From NCBI GenBank assembly GCA_047611265.1, contig JBLFWM010000005.1, positions 18,436 to 82,435 of the forward strand: a stretch of 64,000 bases of DNA, written 5' to 3'. Position numbers and translations under genes: made by a program. This stretch comes from GCA-2698665 sp047611265 (GTDB taxonomy: Bacteria > Pseudomonadota > Gammaproteobacteria > GCA-002705445 > GCA-002716945). Positions within the stretch are counted from its first letter, which is position 1, and each line of letters starts with the position of its first letter. Below are positions 1-7,109 of this stretch, in pieces. Under the pieces are notes generated by a model. That model made no database searches. It was not told the origin of the DNA and saw only the letters and a list, made by a program, of their open reading frames with translations.

Positions 1-255
1 GGGGATCGTGTCTGGCAATTACCCTTATATGATGACTATTTTGAAGAATTAAAGACAAATTTTGCTGATATACAGAATATTGGAGGAAGGTATGGTGGAG
101 CAATAACTGCTGCTGCATTCCTGGCAAAATTTACAGAAGGTATTGACTGGGCTCACCTAGACATAGCAGGTACAGCCTGGGAAGTTGGTGACAACAAAGG
201 GTCTACAGGACGACCAGTTAGTCTGTTAATTGACTTTATTTTATCAAATCAATAA
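1..255 (+). CDS. pepA: Leucyl aminopeptidase (PepA), C-terminal fragment
   Basis: The frame is open from the window edge and ends at TAA 253-255, giving 84 residues. The fragment holds the C-terminal end of the M17 metallo-aminopeptidase fold, including NIGGRYGGAITAAAFLAKF and a following segment with WAHLDIAGTAW, both strongly conserved in PepA. The enzyme removes N-terminal amino acids from peptides in the cytoplasm and in some bacteria also binds DNA at carAB and at recombination sites. The metal-binding and catalytic part lies outside the window. The order pepA-holC-valS is classic for Gammaproteobacteria and supports the call. Confidence 0.93.
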   Translation, partial: GDRVWQLPLYDDYFEELKTNFADIQNIGGRYGGAITAAAFLAKFTEGIDWAHLDIAGTAWEVGDNKGSTGRPVSLLIDFILSNQ

Positions 256-256
256 A

Positions 257-691
257 TTGAAAAAAAAAGCTTATTTTTATATATTAAATGAACAAGATGA
301 TATGAATTTATCAGTCTGTAAGATTATTAAAAAATATTATAACGATGGGCATAAAATTCTTGTTAAATTCAATGATCAAGAACTCATAGATAATATTGAC
401 AAGCTTCTATGGACTTTTGAACAACTCACTTTCATCCCACACTCAACAAATATTGAATATGACTGCGCCACCCCAGTACTTCTATATAAGGATGATTATA
501 AGAATGATTCTATAATAAAAAAGGACTATAATGTCATACTGAACGTAGACACAGTATTAGACACTACTGATGATGACCATGAAATTATAATAGAAATAGT
601 TGGTCATGATGAAAAGAAGAAAACTATATCAAGAGAAAAGTACTTGTATTATAAAAAAAATAATCTCGATGTAAGGCATGAGAATTTATAG
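257..691 (+). CDS. holC: DNA polymerase III chi subunit (HolC)
   Basis: The 144-residue protein begins MKKKAYFYIL, which aligns with the first beta strand of HolC, and contains FTF-like LTFIPHS in the middle as in the family. Chi links the clamp loader (through psi) to single-stranded-DNA-binding protein. I chose the TTG at 257, directly after the pepA stop; an earlier TTG at 230 would add nine residues overlapping pepA and absent from typical HolC. No clear ribosome binding site precedes either start, so translation is probably coupled to pepA. The C-terminal part is diverged and rich in charged residues. Identification rests on length, N-terminal similarity and position between pepA and valS. 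Confidence 0.8.
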   Translation: MKKKAYFYILNEQDDMNLSVCKIIKKYYNDGHKILVKFNDQELIDNIDKLLWTFEQLTFIPHSTNIEYDCATPVLLYKDDYKNDSIIKKDYNVILNVDTVLDTTDDDHEIIIEIVGHDEKKKTISREKYLYYKKNNLDVRHENL

Positions 692-3436
692 ATGGATATA
701 AAATACTCACCAAAAGATCTAGAGGCCTCTATATATAAAAAATGGACGGATAATGATTGTTTTTCCGCTAAAGATTTAAAGTCAAATTACTCTATTGTCC
801 TCCCTCCCCCAAACGTAACAGGGACATTGCATATGGGTCATGCTTTTCAACATACAATTATAGATATATTAATCAGATATAATCGAATGTTAGGAAAAAG
901 TGTCTTATGGCAGCCAGGAACTGACCATGCCGGAATAGCTACACAGCTAGTGGTAGAAAATAATCTTGCTAGAGAAGGAAAAACTAGACATGACATTGGA
1001 AGAAAAGCTTTAGTTGATGAAATATGGAAATGGAAAGAAAAATCAGGTAATACTATTATTTCTCAAACAAAAAGAATTGGTTCTTCAGCTGATTGGAATA
1101 GAAATAGGTTTACGATGGATGACGGTTTAAGTGACGCAGTTAAAAAAGTTTTCATTACACTCTACAATGAAGGGGTTATCTATAGAGGCAATAGACTAAT
1201 TAACTGGGATATAAAACTTCAAACTGCAATATCAGACTTAGAAGTTACTAATGTTGAGAAAATTGGTCACTTATATCATATAAAATATGAAATTGAAGAC
1301 AGTGAAAAAACACTTACTGTTGCAACAACAAGGCCAGAAACATTATTTGGCGATACAGCAATTTGCGTTAATCCAAATGATGAACGCTATAAAGATCTTA
1401 TAAATAAAAAAGCTAAATTACCATTAACGAACAGGTTAATTAAAATAATATCTGATGATTCTATCGATATGGACTTTGGTACAGGTTGCGTGAAGATAAC
1501 TCCTGCTCATGACTTTAATGATTATAAGTTAGGTAAAAAACATAACTTGGAATTTATTAATATCCTAAATAAAGATGGTACTTTCAATAGTAATGTTGGA
1601 AATAAGTTCAAAGGAATAGGCATACATGAATCAAGAAAATTAATCTTAGCTGAACTAAAAAATATAGGATTGTTAGGTAAAATTGAAGACTATAAAACCA
1701 CTGTGCCTATGGGAGAAAGATCCGGAGAGATAATAGAGCCACTTCTTACAGATCAATGGTTTATGAAAATGGAAGATCTTGCTAAACCAGCAATAGATGC
1801 TGTAAAAAATTCAAATATAAAATTTGTACCTAAGAATTGGGAAAAAATATATTTTAACTGGCTAGATAATATAGAAGACTGGTGTATAAGTAGGCAAATA
1901 TGGTGGGGTCATAGAATACCAGCATGGTTTGATAAAGATAATAATATATACGTTGGTAATGATGAAGCTGAAATAAGAGAAAAATATAAAATTAATAAAG
2001 ATGTTAAATTAACTCAAGACAATGATGTCTTGGATACTTGGTTTTCATCTGCGTTATGGCCATTTACAACATTAGGTTGGCCAGAAAAAACTGAAGAACT
2101 AGAAAAATACTATCCTACCAGTGTACTGGTGACTGGATTTGACATAATATTTTTTTGGGTTGCAAGAATGGTTATGATGGGGATTAAATTTTTAGACAAA
2201 GTTCCATTTAAAACAATATACATACATGGTTTAGTGAGAGATTCTGAAGGGAAAAAGATGTCAAAATCAGTTGGAAATGTAATAGACCCAATAGATATTA
2301 TTGATGGTATAGAATTAGATAGTTTAACTAAAAAAAGAATTTCTAATTTAGTTCAACCTAAACTTGAAAACAAAATAATTAAAAAAACTAAAGATGAATT
2401 TCCTGATGGAATCAAACCTTATGGAGCAGATGCACTTAGATTTTGTTTTTGTGCATTAGGTTCGACTGGAAGAGACATAAGTTTTGACTTAAAAAGGATT
2501 GAGGGATATAGAAACTTTTGCAATAAACTCTGGAATGCATCTAGATTTGTCTATATGACAACAGATGGCTATAACTATGAAGACAGAATAAAATTTAATA
2601 ATCTAACAACCTATGAAAAATTTATAATTATAAAGCTAGATGATTTGGTCACTGAATATAAAAAACATTGCATATCATATAGATTTGACCTTATGGCTAA
2701 CTCATTGTATAGCTTCATTTGGAATGAATATTGTGATTGGTTTGTTGAAATATCAAAAGTTGAGATAGAGAATGGAAATGAATATACAAAAAATGTATTA
2801 ATTTATACGCTTCAAATAATCTTAAAACTATGTCATCCAATAATTCCTTATATTACTGAAGAAATATGGAATGAAATGAATTCTCTTGGATATACAAAAG
2901 ATCAAATACTCATGAATGCTAAATTTCCATCGCAACAAAAAATATTTAAAGATGCTTCCATAGATACGGAAGTTTCTTTATTGAAAGAATTTATAAATAA
3001 AATAAGAAAAACTCGTAGCGACTTAAATGTGCATCCTAAAATTGAAATAGATATATATTGTTTTTCTCAAGATGATTTAGTTAAAAAATTCTTAGATAAT
3101 AATAATTCTATTATTTGCAGTCTTTTAAAAGTTAAAAATATATTTATAAACGAAGATTCTTTTGATATTAATGAATGTATAACTGTTTCTTTAGAAAACC
3201 TTAAAATCTATATTCCTATTAAAAAAATAATTGATATAAAAACAGAAAAAGAGCGTCTTTTGAAAAGTATGATTAACTTACAGGTTAATTTATCAAAAAT
3301 TGAAGCTAAGTTAAATAACAAAAATTTTATTGAAAAAGCTCCTTCAGAGATAATCCAAAGCAACTTTAATAAACAAAAATTCTTTGAAAAAGAGATAGCG
3401 TCTGTAAAAGATTTACTTGAATGCCTATCTGATTAA
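692..3436 (+). CDS. valS: Valyl-tRNA synthetase
   Basis: This 914-residue class I aminoacyl-tRNA synthetase attaches valine to tRNA-Val. The HIGH signature appears as PPPNVTGTLHMGH (HMGH at residues 47-50) and the KMSKS signature at 522-526. The editing (CP1) domain lies between them, and the anticodon-binding domain and a C-terminal lysine-rich coiled coil follow. The ATG lies immediately after the holC stop, so the two genes are co-translated. An insertion after KMSKS (around residues 545-570, lysine-rich) is usual in ValS. The 3' end overlaps the convergent merR gene by 12 bases, and no intrinsic terminator is visible right after the stop. Confidence 0.98.
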   Translation: MDIKYSPKDLEASIYKKWTDNDCFSAKDLKSNYSIVLPPPNVTGTLHMGHAFQHTIIDILIRYNRMLGKSVLWQPGTDHAGIATQLVVENNLAREGKTRHDIGRKALVDEIWKWKEKSGNTIISQTKRIGSSADWNRNRFTMDDGLSDAVKKVFITLYNEGVIYRGNRLINWDIKLQTAISDLEVTNVEKIGHLYHIKYEIEDSEKTLTVATTRPETLFGDTAICVNPNDERYKDLINKKAKLPLTNRLIKIISDDSIDMDFGTGCVKITPAHDFNDYKLGKKHNLEFINILNKDGTFNSNVGNKFKGIGIHESRKLILAELKNIGLLGKIEDYKTTVPMGERSGEIIEPLLTDQWFMKMEDLAKPAIDAVKNSNIKFVPKNWEKIYFNWLDNIEDWCISRQIWWGHRIPAWFDKDNNIYVGNDEAEIREKYKINKDVKLTQDNDVLDTWFSSALWPFTTLGWPEKTEELEKYYPTSVLVTGFDIIFFWVARMVMMGIKFLDKVPFKTIYIHGLVRDSEGKKMSKSVGNVIDPIDIIDGIELDSLTKKRISNLVQPKLENKIIKKTKDEFPDGIKPYGADALRFCFCALGSTGRDISFDLKRIEGYRNFCNKLWNASRFVYMTTDGYNYEDRIKFNNLTTYEKFIIIKLDDLVTEYKKHCISYRFDLMANSLYSFIWNEYCDWFVEISKVEIENGNEYTKNVLIYTLQIILKLCHPIIPYITEEIWNEMNSLGYTKDQILMNAKFPSQQKIFKDASIDTEVSLLKEFINKIRKTRSDLNVHPKIEIDIYCFSQDDLVKKFLDNNNSIICSLLKVKNIFINEDSFDINECITVSLENLKIYIPIKKIIDIKTEKERLLKSMINLQVNLSKIEAKLNNKNFIEKAPSEIIQSNFNKQKFFEKEIASVKDLLECLSD

Positions 3437-4372
3437 TCCATATAATCTTTCTAGAGTAAATCTGAAAGTGCTTAAATCTGGTGATATTACAGCCTTTACA
3501 TCATCTGCAATTTGTCTATAATTTGAAGCTTGGCTGCCTATTAACACTATATTGTCTTTATGATCTGCTTGTGCTTTAAGTGTTTTAATTTCATATGATT
3601 TTCTAGCCATATCTCTTGGGTTATTTAAAGCTATCACCATTGTTCTTGCTGATATTTTTTTAGCCATATATGTTAATTCATCATGAGCTATATTATTTCC
3701 AACATATGTAACATTCCAGCCTATGTTTTGAGCAACAATGGTATGCATTAATGTATCCAAGTTTTCATATTCAGATGTAAGAGAGCCTATTATTATTTTT
3801 GGTCCCTCTTCTTTCGAAGATCTGAATTTAGTATATAAATTGGACAAACAGTTTCTTATTGAAATCTTAGAAAATTTTTCTTGGACACATCTGAGAGATC
3901 CCCTGCCACACTCATCATTTATATATGTATGAAGCGGCTTTAAGAATTCCATTAAAAAATCAGTTGTACTTAACATAGCTACTGCGTTTGATAGCGTAAC
4001 ATCTAATCTGTTTGAATCCATCGAATCTATCGCAGATGCAGCTTCATCAAATAGCTCCATGACGGTGCCAGTACTAGGTCTCTGGTAAGATCTTGTTGTG
4101 TTTGATTCATCACCCATAACAAGCTCAAATAAATCATCATATGATAATCGAGCAATATCTCCAATTCTTCTTCCAGCATTAGTGGCCCTTTTTAGTAGAG
4201 TTAGTTTCTCTATATCATCATCTGTGTATAATCTACGATTTGTCTCTGTTCTTTGAGATATTACCGCGTTATATCTTCTTTCCCATGCCCTTATAACATC
4301 TGAGCTTATGCCAGTTCTTCTTCCAACAACCTGTATTAAGTGTCGTGGTTTCTTAGATAATTCTCCTTTCAC
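3425..4372 (-). CDS. MerR-family regulator with degenerate B12-binding-like domain
   Basis: The 315-residue protein has an N-terminal winged-helix MerR domain (about residues 10-80, with RRTGISSDVIRAWERRY), then a helical cap region (about 100-180) and a Rossmann-like C-terminal domain (about 190-315), the layout of CarA/CarH/LitR light-response regulators. The cobalamin-ligating D-x-H-x-x-G signature is not present: the equivalent loop reads LTSEYENLD, without histidine. It should therefore bind DNA but probably not B12 in the CarH manner. The start is a GTG with GAGGG 11 bases upstream; no better start follows. In related bacteria such genes regulate photolyase or carotenoid genes (family knowledge); neither is in this window. 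The 3' end overlaps valS. Confidence 0.85.
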   Translation of the reverse strand: MKGELSKKPRHLIQVVGRRTGISSDVIRAWERRYNAVISQRTETNRRLYTDDDIEKLTLLKRATNAGRRIGDIARLSYDDLFELVMGDESNTTRSYQRPSTGTVMELFDEAASAIDSMDSNRLDVTLSNAVAMLSTTDFLMEFLKPLHTYINDECGRGSLRCVQEKFSKISIRNCLSNLYTKFRSSKEEGPKIIIGSLTSEYENLDTLMHTIVAQNIGWNVTYVGNNIAHDELTYMAKKISARTMVIALNNPRDMARKSYEIKTLKAQADHKDNIVLIGSQASNYRQIADDVKAVISPDLSTFRFTLERLYGLIR

Positions 4373-4419
4373 CTTTTAAATATCCCTCTAATAATTTAAT
4401 GTAATTTTTACTGTACCTT

Positions 4420-4448
4420 ATTATCATGTTTTTTATGACTTTTGTCAA
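4420..4448 (-). promoter_or_regulatory. Sigma-70-type promoter of the merR gene
   Basis: On the minus strand a perfect TTGACA (4443-4448) is separated by 17 bases from GATAAT (4420-4425). Transcription would start near 4413, about 40 bases before the GTG of the MerR gene. The -35 region TTGACAAAAGT is mirrored by TTGACAAAGT in the outward promoter at 4520, so the pair may also form part of a MerR operator; that is inference. Confidence 0.7.
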
Positions 4449-4519
4449 CCTTTTGTTATGATATTAACAGACACGTACATAAATAATATGTATTAAGTAT
4501 ATTTTGTTCATAAAGTATG

Positions 4520-4548
4520 TTGACAAAGTATTTTTGTTATATTATTGT
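4520..4548 (+). promoter_or_regulatory. Sigma-70-type promoter facing away from merR
   Basis: TTGACA at 4520-4525 is followed after 17 bases by TATTGT at 4543-4548 (4 of 6 consensus bases). No gene begins downstream on this strand; a strong terminator ends 80 bases later. The natural reading is that it drives a short noncoding RNA ending near 4631. Confidence 0.55.
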
Positions 4549-4555
4549 TATATAC

Positions 4556-4631
4556 AAGATATAGACAACTGTCATATCTCCACCCCTTTATACTAAAGGC
4601 CGAATTATACCCCCTTTCGGCCTTTTTTTTT
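4556..4631 (+). ncRNA. Candidate small RNA of about 75 nt
   Basis: A consensus-like promoter lies immediately upstream and a near-ideal intrinsic terminator at the 3' end. In between is a first hairpin: GATAT 4558-4562 pairs with ATATC 4574-4578, GAC 4564-4566 with GTC 4571-4573, with a bulged A and an AACT loop. Then comes an unpaired pyrimidine-rich stretch (TCTCCACCCCTTT, 4577-4589), and then the terminator, whose 11-base loop exposes ACCCCCT. Two C-rich single-stranded segments could pair with Shine-Dalgarno sequences, as in known trans-acting small RNAs. There is no convincing start codon or reading frame. The start site is predicted. The alternative is a stray valS terminator. Confidence 0.5.
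4595..4631 (+). terminator. Rho-independent terminator of the candidate small RNA
   Basis: A perfect 10-bp stem, AAAGGCCGAA (4595-4604) with TTCGGCCTTT (4616-4625), is closed by an 11-base loop and followed by a run of nine T (4623-4631). On the minus strand the stem is not followed by a T run, so it acts mainly on plus-strand transcription, though it could also slow transcripts leaving the gene at 4672-5124. Confidence 0.85.
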
Positions 4632-4671
4632 AAAAAGATTTTGACATGCTCTCAACTTTTATAAAAATACA

Positions 4672-5124
4672 TTAGAAAAATGGATCATATCCCCATTGAA
4701 GGAGACCTTGACGCTGTTTTGGTCGACATGCATAGTCATTTTTGGAGCAATTTTTTTTAATACCACCCTTATGTCTAGGGCCAAAAGATTTCCAACGCAT
4801 TATTTGAATCTTGTCAATATGAGGTAATCTCCTACCCATTGAATAACGACAATACCATTGAAACCAACCAATAGGATCTTCAGTGAAGATCCAGCCTTTG
4901 CTAACCCAATGCTCAATTGATAACCCTGATTTAATATTAAAATAATTCATATTTACATCAAACTTGTCTACGCTAATTTTGGCATTTTTAAACCAAGATT
5001 TTGGAAATTCAAGAAAATCATTTTTAAAATAGTATCCACCAAAAACACCAAGACCTAACATCTCTTTTGGAGATAAATCTGGAGTAAATATTTTATTATA
5101 ATCAATATCGGTGATTTTTTTCAT
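4672..5124 (-). CDS. Conserved hypothetical protein
   Basis: The 150-residue protein is soluble, with no signal peptide or membrane segment. It is rich in Trp, Tyr and Phe and contains GWFQWYCRYSMGRRLP around residues 85-100 and a Cys/Arg-rich tail (NCSKNDYACRPKQRQGLLQW). I recognise these blocks from a conserved family found in photolyase/MerR gene neighbourhoods and in phototrophs, but I know of no established function. The ATG overlaps the stop of the HAD phosphatase gene by four bases (ATGA), so the two are translationally coupled. It is the last gene of the minus-strand run beginning near guaB, and it sits beside the MerR regulator. Confidence 0.75.
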   Translation of the reverse strand: MKKITDIDYNKIFTPDLSPKEMLGLGVFGGYYFKNDFLEFPKSWFKNAKISVDKFDVNMNYFNIKSGLSIEHWVSKGWIFTEDPIGWFQWYCRYSMGRRLPHIDKIQIMRWKSFGPRHKGGIKKNCSKNDYACRPKQRQGLLQWGYDPFF

Positions 5125-5708
5125 CTAAATGGTTTGTAATGTTTTTCATTGGCTATATTAAGCATTTCATAATCACCTCTGCTATTACCATATGCATAAA
5201 TATAGGTATAGTCAGATAAATTATATTTATTTAATATTCTTTTAACTTTTTCAGGACCATGACAATTATTAGATAACAGGCTTCCCGTGATTTTACCATT
5301 AACTATTTCAAGTTCTGACGCAATCAAAGTAAAATTATTAAAATCACACCAATCTTGTAACCATAGATTTATTGATGCTGAAACAACCACAATTGTATGT
5401 CCTTGAGTTTTATGCCAATCTAATCTATCTAAAGCTTTTTTTCTAATAAGTTTATCGATAATGCTAGAAGAAAATAATTTTGCTTTATTTTTAAAATTTA
5501 CTTCACTTATACCTTTAAAGAAGTAAGTTATTATTATTTTTTTAATATAATTATTACTCAATATATTTAGCTTATAAAGCATCAGTAATGGAGACAATAT
5601 TATTATACCCATAATATATTTTAAATCTCCAGCAAAAAATCTTATAAATTTAATTGTACTATCTTCCTTGGTTATGGTTCCGTCAAAGTCAAAAAAAGCT
5701 ATTTTCAT
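5121..5708 (-). CDS. HAD-superfamily phosphatase, subfamily IB (SerB-like)
   Basis: The 195-residue protein shows the HAD motifs in order: FFDFDGTIT with nucleophile Asp7 and acid/base Asp9, VVSAS near residue 110 (motif II), a Lys region GPEKVKR near 152 (motif III), and AYGNSRGDYEML near 173 (motif IV). A helical cap with a hydrophobic stretch (about residues 30-60) sits between motifs I and II. It should hydrolyse a phosphomonoester; the substrate cannot be read from sequence. It is sandwiched between the hypothetical protein (4-base overlap) and the SDR gene (1-base gap), an arrangement reminiscent of HAD-SDR pairs in DprE1/DprE2-type sugar-epimerisation clusters. Confidence 0.85.
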   Translation of the reverse strand: MKIAFFDFDGTITKEDSTIKFIRFFAGDLKYIMGIIILSPLLMLYKLNILSNNYIKKIIITYFFKGISEVNFKNKAKLFSSSIIDKLIRKKALDRLDWHKTQGHTIVVVSASINLWLQDWCDFNNFTLIASELEIVNGKITGSLLSNNCHGPEKVKRILNKYNLSDYTYIYAYGNSRGDYEMLNIANEKHYKPFR

Positions 5709-5709
5709 A

Positions 5710-6441
5710 CTAAATATTTAATTTTTTAAAAAGTGACTCTGGTAATATCTTGATAATGAACATAATTATTCTCCAAATATAACTAGAATATATAATACTT
5801 TTCTTTTCTTGTTGAGCCATAAATATTTTTTTAGCAAGTTGCTTAGAATCTATCACTAATAACTTTGGTAATCTGTTCTTAGGATTTTTTTTTGTTTGAA
5901 CATATCCTGATATTACGGTTAATACATCTACTTTTGACTTATCAAGTTTATTCCTCAATCCACTTAAATATGTAATTAGAGCTGCTTTAGAACTCCCATA
6001 TATATAATTTTTTGCCCTTCCTCTTACTCCAGATACCGATGCAATACCAACAATGAACCCTGATTTATATTGATAAAACTCTTCTGATATTATATTTAGT
6101 AATGAAACAGCTCCTGCATAATTTACATTGATAGCATTAGCGCTTTCCTTCCAACTAGTCATAACTGAGAGAGGGTCAGGATAATACCCAGCTGCATAAA
6201 TTACCCCAATTGGCTTTATGGTCATGGACTCATAAAATTTCTGATGTGAAACAAAATCAGTTACATCTAGATTAAATAAGGTTACTTTAATACTAAAAGT
6301 TCTTTCAAGATAATCTGCTTCATCTCGCATATCATTAATTGATCGACCAGCTAAATATAAGTTATATTGATTGCTAGCATATAACTTTGCAAGTTCAATA
6401 CCAAGCTCACTTTTTGCACCTATTATTAATACATATTTCAT
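5710..6441 (-). CDS. Short-chain dehydrogenase/reductase
   Basis: The 243-residue protein has an N-terminal Rossmann fold with the nucleotide-binding glycine motif as GAKSELG (residues 8-14), a NAG-like AAGYYP around residue 88, a catalytic Ser in IASVSG and the active-site YxxxK as YIYGSSK. The hydrophobic C-terminal helix (IIMFIIKILPESLF) resembles DprE2-type reductases acting on lipid-linked sugars. It lies directly upstream of the HAD phosphatase on the same strand. No DprE1-like oxidase or UbiA-like transferase is nearby, so the substrate is unknown. Oxidoreductase activity is well supported; the link to polyprenyl-sugar metabolism is inference. Confidence 0.85.
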   Translation of the reverse strand: MKYVLIIGAKSELGIELAKLYASNQYNLYLAGRSINDMRDEADYLERTFSIKVTLFNLDVTDFVSHQKFYESMTIKPIGVIYAAGYYPDPLSVMTSWKESANAINVNYAGAVSLLNIISEEFYQYKSGFIVGIASVSGVRGRAKNYIYGSSKAALITYLSGLRNKLDKSKVDVLTVISGYVQTKKNPKNRLPKLLVIDSKQLAKKIFMAQQEKKSIIYSSYIWRIIMFIIKILPESLFKKLNI

Positions 6442-6452
6442 ATTAATATATT

Positions 6453-6743
6453 TTACACACAGCCTGTTGGTTTAGGTAATCCACCATATTTTGCTATTTT
6501 TTTCATTGGGCCAGACTCAAAAACTTCATATAATTCTTTTGCTTTTCTATCCATACCAAACTCTTTTGCAAATACTCTAACCGCTGGCACCGTACCTGTT
6601 GCATTAAACATTTCACGTGCTTTCATGATATATTTTTCTACTTCATCGGTAATTTCAAAACCATCTTCTATAGCCATCTGATTCATTATCTCAGTCGACC
6701 AATCACTCGTGTTTATTAAAAATCCATCTGCATCTCTATTCAT
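6453..6743 (-). CDS. tusE: TusE/DsrC-family sulfur carrier
   Basis: The 96-residue protein has the DsrC/TusE fold sequence, including NRDADGFLINTSDW at the start and the family C-terminus GGLPKPTGCV with the persulfide-carrying Cys95. The second cysteine that DsrC has ten residues upstream is missing, so this is the TusE type: it accepts sulfur (from TusBCD in E. coli) and passes it to MnmA for 2-thiolation of tRNA wobble uridine. A DsrC role with sulfite reductase is unlikely. GAGG lies about eight bases before the ATG. TusBCD genes are not in the window. Confidence 0.85.
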   Translation of the reverse strand: MNRDADGFLINTSDWSTEIMNQMAIEDGFEITDEVEKYIMKAREMFNATGTVPAVRVFAKEFGMDRKAKELYEVFESGPMKKIAKYGGLPKPTGCV

Positions 6744-6764
6744 TACTTTACCTCTATTGTTAAT

Positions 6765-7109
6765 TTATATGATATCTAATACTTTTTCTGGCGGCCTACC
6801 CAATATAGCCCTATTATCACTAACTACTATAGGTCTTTCAATAAGTTTAGGGTATTTAATCAATAGACTGAATACTTCATCATCATTAAGGTCTTTACTT
6901 TTATAACTTTTGAATTCTTCTTCTTGCTGTCTAACAAGCTCTATAGGTTTAATACCTAACATTTTTACTATATTTTTTATTTCTTTCTCTGTTATGTCTT
7001 CTTGCAGGTAAAGTTTTATTGTAGGGTTTATATTTTTATCTTTAATGTATTCTAGGGTCTTTCTTGATTTACTGCATTTTGGATTATGATAAATCACGAT
7101 ACTTTTCAT
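6765..7109 (-). CDS. arsC: ArsC-family arsenate reductase (glutaredoxin-dependent type)
   Basis: The 114-residue thioredoxin-fold protein begins MKSIVIYHNPKCSKSRKTL, with the family H-x3-C-x3-R signature and catalytic Cys12. The C-terminal part contains LIERPIVV and AILGRPPE, typical of the E. coli plasmid-type ArsC, which reduces arsenate with glutathione and glutaredoxin. I chose the ATG at 7109, which shares one base with the guaA stop (TAATG) and has GGGA five bases upstream; an ATG at 7118 would add three residues. No arsenite pump is nearby, so a housekeeping or uncertain redox role is possible. It is translationally coupled to guaA. Confidence 0.88.
   Translation of the reverse strand: MKSIVIYHNPKCSKSRKTLEYIKDKNINPTIKLYLQEDITEKEIKNIVKMLGIKPIELVRQQEEEFKSYKSKDLNDDEVFSLLIKYPKLIERPIVVSDNRAILGRPPEKVLDII

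Noticed and set aside
6453..6743. DsrC partner of dissimilatory sulfite reductase
   Set aside because: Only the last conserved cysteine is present and no dsr genes are near, so the TusE role is better supported.
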